DNA from: Xanthomonas sp. Leaf148
GTDB lineage: Bacteria > Pseudomonadota > Gammaproteobacteria > Xanthomonadales > Xanthomonadaceae
Reading direction: 5' to 3'
NCBI RefSeq assembly: GCF_001423585.1
Contig: NZ_LMOP01000008.1
Location: 1,377,118-1,441,117, forward strand
DNA length: 64,000 nt
Positions within the stretch are counted from its first letter, which is position 1. Each line of letters begins with the position of its first letter. A model generated the notes under the pieces. It was not told where the DNA came from and did no database searches. It saw only the letters and a program-made list of their open reading frames with translations. This document shows, piece after piece, positions 56,401-64,000 of the stretch. Position numbers and translations under genes: made by a program.

Positions 56401-57038
56401 GTGGGCGCCTGTTCCAGCGCTTCGAACAGGCCGAAGGCGCACTGACCCTGGCCCGGCATGGCGGCAGTGGGCTGGGCCTGGCGATCTGCCGTGAGCTTGC
56501 TGCGGCGATGGGCGGCGTGGTGAGCGTGGACAGCGAATTGGGGCAGGGCGCGTGCTTCGTGGTGGAGCTGCCGCTGCGTTGGGTGGCGACGTTGCCTGCG
56601 GCGGCACCAGCTCCAGCACGCGCGGTCGCTGCCCGGGATCAGGCACCGCTGCAGTTGCTGCTGGTGGAAGACGACCCGACCGTGGCGCAGGTAATCGTGG
56701 GGTTGCTGCAGACGCGCGGGCACCAGGTCACCCATGTCTTGCATGGGTTGGCCGCCTTGGCCGAGGTAAGCACGCGGAGCTTCGACGCCGGATTATGCGA
56801 TCTGGATCTGCCCGGCCTGGACGGTGCCGCGCTGGTGGCGCAACTGCGCGCGCGGGGGGTGCGCTTCCCGATCGTGGCGGTGACCGCGCGGGCCGACGCC
56901 GATGCCGAGCCGCAGGCAATGGCGGCTGGCTGCAATGGTTTCCTGCGCAAGCCGGTCACCGGTGAGCTGCTGGCGAACGCCCTGGCAAGGGCGCTTGCCG
57001 ACGCAGCCGACTCGCCGGACGACAGCGCCGCCGACTAG
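53472..57038 (+). CDS. Hybrid sensor histidine kinase with periplasmic propeller (copy 1)
   Basis: 1188 residues. Signal peptide 1-22; periplasmic two-component beta-propeller repeats up to about 680 (AIAQDRAGYLWMTTTDGLVR, DRERMWIGTLGGLAYYDG); a Y_Y_Y domain (FDTDWVEHGAAGMREFSSLP); one membrane helix about 760-783. HisKA has the phospho-His at H819 (FLATLGHEVRTPMTG). HATPase_c has LLFNAVKF, DTGPGMS and GGSGLGLAICRE. A receiver domain has phospho-Asp D1110 (CDLDLPGLDG) and the Lys in FLRKPVT. There is no DNA-binding domain. GGAAAGGA lies just before ATG 53472. It is first of three tandem paralogs. Confidence 0.93.
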   Translation: MRGLLLGLLVALMALMALPALAEVPAIPRFRIVGAAEGLPSTMITAIAQDRAGYLWMTTTDGLVRYDGAEFKVWRNDPTDRYSLRSNNLQAMYIDDQDRIWLALAGAGLTMLSADRNKFTAYLPDDVPALSLGDIYAIAGRGDEIWLGMSTGNVLRLDAKGNFSSLDLSKMEDPLDPNPVYALALDDRERMWIGTLGGLAYYDGLALHRVRPDGDAGGINALQWVGQRLWSSSDTGLRYMDSSGGWHTPTWASMFATGNRVWTVADAGDGEFWLGTEQGLWHTRAGHPPTPVNNGDEPLVSNRHVTTIWRSPHGGIWVPLHGRGLAYLREDWHRTAAFKQVNDQGKGISCSLALANRSGGLWQFDSSGRLLRYDTSSGALVQTGIQHPDLREMAITSALEDSRGQLWLGNGRHALSRLDLTTGGLTHFTGDGPDEAVFWIGEPGDGTVWTAFEQVIQRRDLVSGRVLETISQNDLHGLKELPYYQISLGPDGRAWISGTGGVYAWHADTHRFMLVPGLDVNFIQRFVVKDRNRIWLYRPGSIEHWEQRNGVWKRGGRIRAAEGFPAMDAYGLELDALGRVWMSGPRGLWRIDPRTTPAKIRSFSARDGLTSQEFSRRCLLMSNNGVLVGGTADGFTLLIDTNAPDVPSFTPQMRLEAVSVQQGDRRRALPIGGGFSLVPSDRQLRINMRLLSFIDPMANRYRTRLNGFDTDWVEHGAAGMREFSSLPPGNYVLEMQGVDPLGNASQVQSLQFSVLPPWWRSDIGIAVICMLGLLLSALLAAAYRHRVRMRAQWQLAQHKRELAEQASLAKTRFLATLGHEVRTPMTGVLGMSELLLQTPLDARQQGYAGAIQSAGKHLLRLVNDALDLARIEAGKLPLDNRDFDLRLLIGQVVELVRPSAEQKQLAFACELDDALPPALHGDASRVQQILLNLLFNAVKFTERGGVHLRVSALPQRPAQGIRVEVRDTGPGMSVEQRGRLFQRFEQAEGALTLARHGGSGLGLAICRELAAAMGGVVSVDSELGQGACFVVELPLRWVATLPAAAPAPARAVAARDQAPLQLLLVEDDPTVAQVIVGLLQTRGHQVTHVLHGLAALAEVSTRSFDAGLCDLDLPGLDGAALVAQLRARGVRFPIVAVTARADADAEPQAMAAGCNGFLRKPVTGELLANALARALADAADSPDDSAAD

Positions 57039-57120
57039 GGGCAAGTGTGCTGGAGCGGGTAAAGTGCAGTCCGGCCGGGGAGTGCGCGCGATCGCGCAAG
57101 TGGCCGCGACAAGGACGACC

Positions 57121-60100
57121 ATGAAGACGCTAGTGCGGTGTTTGCTGGCATCCATGCTGCTGCTGTTTGGCATGGATGCGGTGGCAGTCAATCAAATCGA
57201 GACGCCGCGGATGCGCCGGTTCGGGCCAGCCGAAGGTCTGCCTTCGCGCATGGTGCTGGCAATGGCGCAGGATCGGCAGGGCTATGTCTGGGCGGCGACC
57301 AGCGACGGCCTGGCGCGTCATGACGGTATCGGCCTGGAGGTGTGGCAGCACGACCCGCACAATGCCCGCTCGATTCCCGGCAACGAGGTGGAAACGCTCC
57401 TGGTCGACGATCGCGACCGGGTGTGGTTGGGCGTCAACGGCTCGCCACTGAGCATGCTGGATGCGGACCGTGCGGCATTCACGACCTTTCCGGACATTGC
57501 GCAAGCCTGTGTCGGGCAGGTCTGGGCGCTGGCGCAGGCGCAGGGTGCGTTGTGGATCGGCAGCAGCGGCGGTGGCCTGTGCCGTCGTGAGGAAAATGGC
57601 CGCATCACCGTCTTCCGTGCCACGCCCGACGCAGTGGACGGGCTGCCCAGCGACACCATCATGAGCATGCTCACCGATGCACGCGGCCGCTTGTGGATCG
57701 GTACCGCGGGCGGGTTGGTGATGCGCGACGGCGAGCGCTTCGTACGCGTCGCACCCGACCGCCTGAGCGCGACTGTCTTCAAGCTCAGCAAGGATCCGGA
57801 CGGCACGCTGTGGGTGGGAAGCGGCAAGGGCCTGTATCGGGTGACACCGGCCGGTGTGTTCGAACCCGCACCCTGGGAAGGAGCTTCCAGCGTACGTGCC
57901 GGCAGCGTGGTGCACGACGTGCATGGTGGTTACTGGGTGGGTGCGGCCGATGGATTTTTTCGCGTTGCGCCGGGCGAGACCAAACTGCGCGTCATGGAAG
58001 GCGATCGGGGCAGCGGCTTTCTCACCGCCCACAGCGGCGTGCTCGATGTGATGCAGGACCGCCAGGGCGGTTTGTGGTTGGGGCTGATTTCGCAGGGGTT
58101 GGCCTATCTGCCGCCGGACTGGCGGCGTTTCTCCACGATCCTGCAGGCGCAGGGCAAGCCGCTGGAAAGTCTGTACCTGATGAACGCGGCCGCTGACGGC
58201 GACAGCTTCCTGGTGACGACCGGCGAAGGGGTGTATCGCGTCGGCGATCAAGGCGAGATCGTCCCCGTGCTGCATAGCGATGTGCTGGGAGGCGGCAGCG
58301 TGCAGTCGGTGCTGCCGGCCGGCGACGGCAGCCTGTGGGTGGCGCTGCAGAACGGCGTGACCCGCTATCAGCCCAAGACCGGAGAAAAACACCCACTGGC
58401 AATGCAGATCGACACCTCCGACGCGCATCGCGTGGAGCTGATGACGCCGGGCATCGATGGCGAGTTCTGGTTGTCGATCGTCGAAGGCGGCGTGCAGCGG
58501 CGTGCGGCCGATGGCCGCCTGCTGGCCACCTTTCGCTTCGGTACCGACCTCAGCGAAGTGGGAGGCATGGTGCAGCAACTGCTCGTGCGCCCGGATGGCT
58601 CGGCATGGGTGGCCGCCGGTGACGGGCTGTGGGTCTGGCAGGGCGAGCGCTTTCGCAAAGTGATCGGCGGCGCCGACGCTGCGTCTGAAGTCTATGCGTT
58701 GGCGTTCGTGTCGCCGCGCGAGTTCTGGGCCGGGCGGCCTGGGGCGATCGAGCGCTACCGCTGGGATGGCCGGCAGGCACATCTGCTGGAGCGGGTGGGC
58801 CACGCGCAGGGCATGCCCTCCACCGAGATTCGCGGCCTGGCGCTGGGCGGCACCGACACCGTCTGGGCGACCACCTCGCGCGGTCTGTACGCCTACCGGC
58901 GCGGGCAGCCGCAGGTGCGCATGTTCGGGCAGCGCGACGGCCTGCCGGACAGCGAATTTTCGATGCGCCCGCCGGTGACCGGACCCGGCGGGCAGGTGTT
59001 GGCATTGACCACCAGCGGCATCGTGTTGTTCGACCCTGCGCAGCCATTCGCGCCGGCACCGGTGGCGCGGCTGGTGATCGAATCGGTGCAGGTCCGCCGC
59101 AACGATGCCGAGCGTCCGCAGGCACTGCCGCACAAGGGGACGATCGTGCTGCATGCACGCGATCGCGATCTGCGCATCAGCGCGCGGTTGTTGTCGTTCG
59201 TCGATCCTGCCTCTGCGCGCTATCGCTACCGTGTGGAGGGTTACGACGCGGGGTGGGTGGAGCAGGGCGCTACCGGCGAGCGCGTGATGTCGCGGCTGCC
59301 GCCCGGCGACTACCGCATCGACGTGCAGGCGCGTGCCGGCGACGGCGACTGGATCGCCGCACCTTCGCTGCACCTGCAGGTGCGTCCGCCGTGGTGGCTG
59401 AGTACGCCAGCGCAATTGGTTGCGGTGCTGCTGGGCGTGCTGCTGCTTTGCCTGGGCGTGTGGGGCTGGCGGCGACGCGTGCGGCGCCAGCAGGAGTGGG
59501 TGCTGGCGCAGCAGCGCCAGCAACTTGCCGAGCAGGCTTCGATCGCCAAGTCGCACTTTCTGGCCACGCTGGGGCATGAGGTGCGTACGCCGATGACCGG
59601 TGTGCTGGGCATGAGCGAGCTGTTGCTGGCCACGCCGCTGGATGCGAAACAGCGCAGCCATGTCGATGCGATCCGCAAGGCCGGTGCGCATCTGCTGCGG
59701 CTGGTCAACGATGCGCTGGATCTGGCACGGATCGAAGCGGGCAAACTGGAATTGATGCAGCAGCCGTTCGATCCATCGCAGCTGACCCAGGACCTGGCCG
59801 ACTTCATGCAGCCCATCGTCGAGGCGCGCGGGCTGCGGTTTCATTACCGCAATCAGCTGCCCGCCAATCTGTCGGTGATGGGCGACGCCACGCGCGTGCG
59901 GCAGATCCTGATCAACCTGCTCGGCAATGCGATCAAGTTCTCCGAGCGCGGTGAAGTGGGGCTCTCCGTCAGCCGGCATGGCGACTGCCTGCGCTTCAAG
60001 GTGCGCGATTCCGGCCCCGGCATCGGGCCCGAGCAACAGAAGCATCTGTTTCAACGCTTCGAACAGGGCGAAGGCGCGCGTACCAGCTCGCGCTATGGCG

Positions 60101-60669
60101 GCAGTGGGTTGGGGCTGGCGATCTGCCAGGAGCTCACGGTGGCGATGAAGGGCCAGATCCGTGTCCGCAGCCGACTCGGCGTCGGGACCCAGTTCACTGT
60201 GGATCTGCCGTTGCCGATCGATCGGTCGGCCCCGCGCAGTGCTGCGGGCGAAACACGCACGCTGGCCGGCGCGCCGCTGCGCATCCTGCTGGTGGAAGAC
60301 GACCCCACCGTGGCCGAAGTGATCAGCGGGCTGTTGATCGGGCGCGGCCATCGCGTGGTGCATGCCGCACACGGTCTGGCGGCATTGTCCGAAGCGGTCG
60401 ATGGCGGCTTCGATGTCGCGTTGCTGGACCTGGATCTGCCGGGCCTGGACGGTTTTGCGCTGGCCTCGCAACTGCGCCGGCTCGGTCACGGCTTCCCGTT
60501 GCTGGCGGTCACCGCACGCGCCGATGGCGATGCCGAACGCCAGGCGCAGATCGCCGGTTTCGACGGATTCCTGCGCAAACCGGTGACAGCCGACATGTTG
60601 ATCGAGGCGATTGCGGCGGCATGCGCAACGGCGCGCTCGCGCGATCAGTCCATGTCTATGCCAGGCTGA
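57121..60669 (+). CDS. Hybrid sensor histidine kinase with periplasmic propeller (copy 2)
   Basis: 1182 residues with the same layout as copy 1: signal peptide 1-23; propeller repeats (MAQDRQGYVWAATSDGLARH, DARGRLWIGTAGGLVMRDG); Y_Y_Y domain (YRVEGYDAGWVEQGATGERV); membrane helix after LQVRPPWWLS; HisKA with H819; HATPase_c with LLGNAIKFSERG, DSGPGIG and GGSGLGLAICQEL; receiver with D1103 (LDLDLPGLDG) and FLRKPVT. It begins 82 bp after copy 1 ends, with no terminator seen, so it may share its transcript. The sensed ligand is unknown. Confidence 0.93.
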   Translation: MKTLVRCLLASMLLLFGMDAVAVNQIETPRMRRFGPAEGLPSRMVLAMAQDRQGYVWAATSDGLARHDGIGLEVWQHDPHNARSIPGNEVETLLVDDRDRVWLGVNGSPLSMLDADRAAFTTFPDIAQACVGQVWALAQAQGALWIGSSGGGLCRREENGRITVFRATPDAVDGLPSDTIMSMLTDARGRLWIGTAGGLVMRDGERFVRVAPDRLSATVFKLSKDPDGTLWVGSGKGLYRVTPAGVFEPAPWEGASSVRAGSVVHDVHGGYWVGAADGFFRVAPGETKLRVMEGDRGSGFLTAHSGVLDVMQDRQGGLWLGLISQGLAYLPPDWRRFSTILQAQGKPLESLYLMNAAADGDSFLVTTGEGVYRVGDQGEIVPVLHSDVLGGGSVQSVLPAGDGSLWVALQNGVTRYQPKTGEKHPLAMQIDTSDAHRVELMTPGIDGEFWLSIVEGGVQRRAADGRLLATFRFGTDLSEVGGMVQQLLVRPDGSAWVAAGDGLWVWQGERFRKVIGGADAASEVYALAFVSPREFWAGRPGAIERYRWDGRQAHLLERVGHAQGMPSTEIRGLALGGTDTVWATTSRGLYAYRRGQPQVRMFGQRDGLPDSEFSMRPPVTGPGGQVLALTTSGIVLFDPAQPFAPAPVARLVIESVQVRRNDAERPQALPHKGTIVLHARDRDLRISARLLSFVDPASARYRYRVEGYDAGWVEQGATGERVMSRLPPGDYRIDVQARAGDGDWIAAPSLHLQVRPPWWLSTPAQLVAVLLGVLLLCLGVWGWRRRVRRQQEWVLAQQRQQLAEQASIAKSHFLATLGHEVRTPMTGVLGMSELLLATPLDAKQRSHVDAIRKAGAHLLRLVNDALDLARIEAGKLELMQQPFDPSQLTQDLADFMQPIVEARGLRFHYRNQLPANLSVMGDATRVRQILINLLGNAIKFSERGEVGLSVSRHGDCLRFKVRDSGPGIGPEQQKHLFQRFEQGEGARTSSRYGGSGLGLAICQELTVAMKGQIRVRSRLGVGTQFTVDLPLPIDRSAPRSAAGETRTLAGAPLRILLVEDDPTVAEVISGLLIGRGHRVVHAAHGLAALSEAVDGGFDVALLDLDLPGLDGFALASQLRRLGHGFPLLAVTARADGDAERQAQIAGFDGFLRKPVTADMLIEAIAAACATARSRDQSMSMPG

Positions 60670-61104
60670 GCTGGCGCACAGCGCTCACCGCGCACGGCCT
60701 GCTTCAGTGCCATGACGGAGATGGCACTAAAGCACTGGAGTTGGCCCGCATCGGGATGGGCATGCGGGCAGTGGGCCGCACATCGACGCTGCCTAGCAGC
60801 GCGCGCCACGGGTTTGCCAGCCCGGCCGCGCATGCCTTGTGATCTGCCGGGCAACGGCAGTTGGCCGAAGCTTGAGCCCATGGCCTGGCGGTCCAGGTGC
60901 CGCTGGCGATGCTGCAATCTGGCCAAATGACCATGGTGCCCATCCTGCGTGGGCTCGACACCCTATGCCGCTAGCCGCTAGCCGCTAGCCGCGGCGTTGC
61001 GATCGAACTGCTGGCGCTGCTGGACCGGCTGCTTGAGGCCGCTTGGGCTTGCCCGCGTACCGCGCGGCCCGCACTATGCGGCGACTTGTCGTGAAACGTA
61101 TCCA
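60670..61104. other. Gap between kinase copies 2 and 3
   Basis: About 435 bp without a supported gene or terminator. It contains a 7-bp tandem repeat (GCCGCTA, three copies plus a partial) at 60967-60992. The longer gap suggests that copy 3 has its own promoter. Confidence 0.5.
60967..60992. repeat. Heptanucleotide tandem repeat (GCCGCTA)3
   Basis: Three perfect copies and a partial fourth, about 115 bp upstream of kinase copy 3. Repeat number may vary between strains. Confidence 0.85.
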
Positions 61105-64000
61105 GTGCGCCTTTTTTTGTCTTTTCTCTATCGGTTATCGGTCTTGCTGCCGCTTGGCTTGTGCATCGGTGTGCCAACCGCATTGGCAGTACGCGCACCG
61201 GTGACTCCGGTGCCTACCCAGATCACGCTTGCGGATGGGCTGCCGTCGGAGACCATCAACGAACTCGCCGAAGACAAGCAGGGCTATCTCTGGCTTGCCA
61301 GCGACGATGGTCTGGCCCGATTCGATGGGCGCAACTTCCGCATCTGGCGCATGGAAGAAGGGCTGCCCAGCAATGCGGTCTGGACGGTCTGCATCAGCGC
61401 CGACAATCGGGTGTGGATGGGCTTCGAGAACGGCGGTGCCGGTTTCCTGGAGAACAAGACGCGCATCTTCACGCCGTTTGAGAGCCCGCAGTTTCCGGAG
61501 TTGCGCGAAATCACGGTGTGGGCATTGGCGCAGACCCCGAACGGCGACATCTGGCTGGGCACCGCAACCCATGGTCTGTATCGGCGGCGACCCGATGGCA
61601 GCGTGCAGCGCTTCTCCTCTGTACCGGGCGATGACACGAGCCTGCCGGCTGACAGCGTCATGGGGTTCGAGGTGGCGCCAGATGGAACGTTGTGGATTGG
61701 CACTCCCGGTGGGGTCGCACGCTGGAACGGCACGCGGCTGGAGCGTGTAGCGCTTCCCGGAAACTCCCAGGCCGTCAACCGGCTGTACCTGGAGCGTAGC
61801 GGCGACACACTGTGGGTGTCGGATGTTACTGGCGATTTTTTCGGGGTGAAGGCCAATGGTCAGGTCCGTCCCCAGCCATGGCGCGACATCTCGCGCAAGC
61901 AACGCATCCTGGGCGTGCTGCTGCATGATCGCAGTGGGCGGTACTGGCTGGACGCCAATGGTGGCATTGGCTTGGCGGTTACAGAGCAAAACATTCGTAA
62001 CGTGCCGATCTACAGCTTTTCGGCACACGGCCTGGTCGAGCGGAACTGGATCTCCGCCTACGAAGACCGCGAAGGTGGACTGTGGTTTGCGGCGCTCGAA
62101 GGAGGGCTGTGGCACCTGCCTCCCCACTGGGACATGTTTGCCGTGCTGTCTCACCATAGCAACGCTCTGCAGTCGCCGGCCAATCCGTCCATCACGGCAA
62201 CGACGCAGGCGGCCTCTGGCGGCATCTGGTTGACGGGCACGAAAGGCGTGCTGGAATACCTCGACCCGGCAACCGGGAACCTGCGGCAAGAGCGGCCCAT
62301 GATCGGCAAGTACGTTGCCGCGGACTACATGCTCGAAAGCCGGGCCGGCTACGTCTGGATTGGGGTCCACGACGAATTGGTACGGTATGACCCGCGCTCG
62401 CGCCAGGTCAAACGCTGGCAGTTGGGTAGCAATGTCGATGCCGATGCGTCCCTTGAGCGGGCAGGTCGGATGGCCGAGGATGCGCAGGGGCGACTGTGGG
62501 TCACCGTTGTGCAGCAGGGGCTGCAGATCAGAAGCGAGGAAGGGCAATTGCTTCGGACCATCGTCGAAGGCAGTCATGGGCTGGAAGCGTTGACCATTCT
62601 CGACATCCGCGCGGGTCCGGATGGACAGATCTGGCTTGCCAACAATGCCGGGTTGCGGCGCTGGGATCCGGCTGCCGACCGTTTTGTGCCGGTGCGCGGC
62701 GCGCCAACGCTGCCAACGCAGGTCTTTCGTCTCGCAGAAGGCAACATCGTCTGGATCGGATTGACGGGGCAGATACGGCGCTACCTCTGGGATGGTCGGC
62801 AGCTCAAGCATCTGGACACGGTGGGGAAAGATCAGGAATTCCCGATGGTGGCGCCGAACGGCTTGGTGGTCGATGCCAAAGGTGTGGCCTGGGTGTCGAG
62901 TCAGCGCGGCTTGATCCGTATCGATCCCGGCAGCAAGCTGGTGCGGGTGTATGGGGTACACGACGGGCTTCCAAGCCCGCAATTGCAGCCCAACACCCTG
63001 GTGCAGGCGACGGGCGGGCAGATCGTTGCAGGTTCTCCCGACGGCGTGGTGGTGTTCGATCCCACTGCCATGCGCCCCAACACCCGCAGGCCGCCCCTGC
63101 TGATCGAGCGGGTTGGCCTGCGACGTGGCGAACGTGGGTTGGATGTCACCGGGCAGGAGCCGTTGAGGATGCAGGACGACGACCGCGACCTGCACATCGT
63201 GGCGCGTATGCCCACCTTTACCCACCCGGAATCGTCCAGCTACCGCTTCCGTCTGAGCGGCTACGACCCGGACTGGATCGACGTCGGTCCCAGCGGTGAA
63301 CGTCTGTTCTCGCGGCTGCCGTCGGGTGACTACACCCTGGACGTGCAGGGGCGTACCGCCGATGGCATCTGGTCGGCGACCCAGACATTGAAGTTTCAGG
63401 TCCTGCCGCCGTGGTGGCGTAGCCCGTGGGGGCTGCTGCTGCTGGTCACCTTGGCAGTGTGCGTGGTGGTGGCAGCGGTGCTGTTGTATCGTCGGCGATT
63501 GCGCCGGTTGAATGCCTGGCAGTTGGCGGTGCACAAGCAGGAATTGGCCGAGCAGGCGTCGCTGGCCAAGACCCGCTTTCTTGCCACGCTGGGGCATGAA
63601 GTGCGTACGCCGATGACCGGTGTGATGGGCATGAGCGAGCTGTTGCTCAAGACGCAACTGGATCACCGGCAACGCAGCTATACCGAATCCATCCGTCGTG
63701 CCGGTGCGCACCTGTTGCGGTTGGTCAACGATGCGCTGGACCTGGCGCGCATCGAATCCGGGCGCCTCGAGCTGGATCAGCAGCCGTTCTCGTTGCGTCA
63801 GTTGGTGGCCGAGGTCGAAGCGTTGATGGCGCCGCTCGCACAGGAGCGTGGCCTGCGTTTCAGCCTGGAAGTGGGCCTGCTCGGGGACATCACCGCCAGC
63901 GGCGACCCTACCCGGATTCGGCAGATTCTGCTCAATCTGCTCAGCAACGCGATCAAGTTCACCGAGCGCGGTGTGGTCGGTTTGAAGTTGACCACGCTGG
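61105..64000 (+). CDS. Hybrid sensor histidine kinase with periplasmic propeller (copy 3, cut by the window edge)
   Basis: 965 codons are visible and the frame is open to the right edge. GTG 61105 gives a signal peptide (MRLFLSFLYRLSVLLPLGLC); the frame is open back to 60982 but lacks a better start. Propeller repeats include ELAEDKQGYLWLASDDGLAR and VAPDGTLWIGTPGGVARW. The Y_Y_Y domain has FRLSGYDPDWIDVGPSGERL and a membrane helix follows LQVLPPWWRS-type sequence. HisKA has H831 (FLATLGHEVRTPMTGVMGMS), and HATPase_c begins with QILLNLLSNAIKF. A receiver domain is expected beyond the edge by analogy with copies 1 and 2. The length before the His is 12 residues longer than in both others. Confidence 0.9.
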   Translation, partial: MRLFLSFLYRLSVLLPLGLCIGVPTALAVRAPVTPVPTQITLADGLPSETINELAEDKQGYLWLASDDGLARFDGRNFRIWRMEEGLPSNAVWTVCISADNRVWMGFENGGAGFLENKTRIFTPFESPQFPELREITVWALAQTPNGDIWLGTATHGLYRRRPDGSVQRFSSVPGDDTSLPADSVMGFEVAPDGTLWIGTPGGVARWNGTRLERVALPGNSQAVNRLYLERSGDTLWVSDVTGDFFGVKANGQVRPQPWRDISRKQRILGVLLHDRSGRYWLDANGGIGLAVTEQNIRNVPIYSFSAHGLVERNWISAYEDREGGLWFAALEGGLWHLPPHWDMFAVLSHHSNALQSPANPSITATTQAASGGIWLTGTKGVLEYLDPATGNLRQERPMIGKYVAADYMLESRAGYVWIGVHDELVRYDPRSRQVKRWQLGSNVDADASLERAGRMAEDAQGRLWVTVVQQGLQIRSEEGQLLRTIVEGSHGLEALTILDIRAGPDGQIWLANNAGLRRWDPAADRFVPVRGAPTLPTQVFRLAEGNIVWIGLTGQIRRYLWDGRQLKHLDTVGKDQEFPMVAPNGLVVDAKGVAWVSSQRGLIRIDPGSKLVRVYGVHDGLPSPQLQPNTLVQATGGQIVAGSPDGVVVFDPTAMRPNTRRPPLLIERVGLRRGERGLDVTGQEPLRMQDDDRDLHIVARMPTFTHPESSSYRFRLSGYDPDWIDVGPSGERLFSRLPSGDYTLDVQGRTADGIWSATQTLKFQVLPPWWRSPWGLLLLVTLAVCVVVAAVLLYRRRLRRLNAWQLAVHKQELAEQASLAKTRFLATLGHEVRTPMTGVMGMSELLLKTQLDHRQRSYTESIRRAGAHLLRLVNDALDLARIESGRLELDQQPFSLRQLVAEVEALMAPLAQERGLRFSLEVGLLGDITASGDPTRIRQILLNLLSNAIKFTERGVVGLKLTTL

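Noticed and set aside
57130-60489. Open frame of about 1100 codons antisense to kinase copy 2, and a similar one of about 850 codons antisense to copy 3 (61135-63711)
   Set aside because: Both are His/Gln/Arg-rich mirror frames of the repeated propeller and kinase sequence and recur wherever the sense paralog is present; no ribosome site or domain.
60621-60842. 73-codon frame overlapping the end of kinase copy 2
   Set aside because: No ribosome site and no domain; a shadow frame running into non-coding DNA.

Overview
This window is about 64 kb of GC-rich chromosome from a Xanthomonas-type gammaproteobacterium. The evidence is several TonB-dependent receptors of the Xanthomonas/Caulobacter type, gene neighbourhoods I recognise from Xanthomonas, palindromic repeats typical of that genus between genes, and codon use close to 65% GC. 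I see no rRNA, tRNA, insertion sequence, prophage or CRISPR array.

Layout. (1) 1-5 kb: a secreted GH29 alpha-L-fucosidase (cut by the left edge) and a TonB-dependent receptor, divergent from a glucokinase; two LacI-type palindromes lie between. This looks like the end of a carbohydrate-utilization locus resembling the N-glycan (nix) locus of X. campestris. (2) 5-14 kb: housekeeping genes. A tandem 148-bp repeat array separates glk from rsmE-bioA. These are followed by nudE-cysQ-mazG-ynfA (nucleotide clean-up), an SPFH/NfeD membrane pair, and gcvT and gcvH. (3) 14-24 kb: a Lys/Ala histone H1-like protein behind a long A-tract leader, a dispersed repeat, a serine hydrolase, an NTP-exchanger-like transporter, DUF1304, and fadE plus an alpha/beta hydrolase divergent from a TetR regulator. 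(4) 24.4-33.3 kb: a lower-GC island in which two related TonB-dependent receptors flank a TPR-sulfotransferase and a 2-oxoglutarate/Fe(II) oxygenase that converge stop-to-stop. (5) 33-43 kb: an outer-membrane-like protein of unknown role, hslO, mtgA, a GT2 glycosyltransferase, a CBS protein, AsmA, hemolysin III, prfC and an M23 peptidase. (6) 43.2-46.8 kb: a SAM-I riboswitch followed by a tightly coupled metX-metB-homoserine dehydrogenase operon. (7) 47-53 kb: an exported hydrolase, sdaA, a glutaredoxin-like protein, a cold-shock/membrane/excalibur fusion, and a YceI-cytochrome b561-YceI operon. (8) 53.5-64 kb: three tandem, same-strand, paralogous hybrid sensor kinases with periplasmic beta-propellers; the third is cut by the right edge.

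The most unusual content is the receptor/sulfotransferase/oxygenase island, the tandem trio of hybrid sensors, and a dispersed 135-bp repeat whose two copies differ mainly at third codon positions of one reading frame. Everything here comes from reading the sequence and from recalled family knowledge. No database search was possible.
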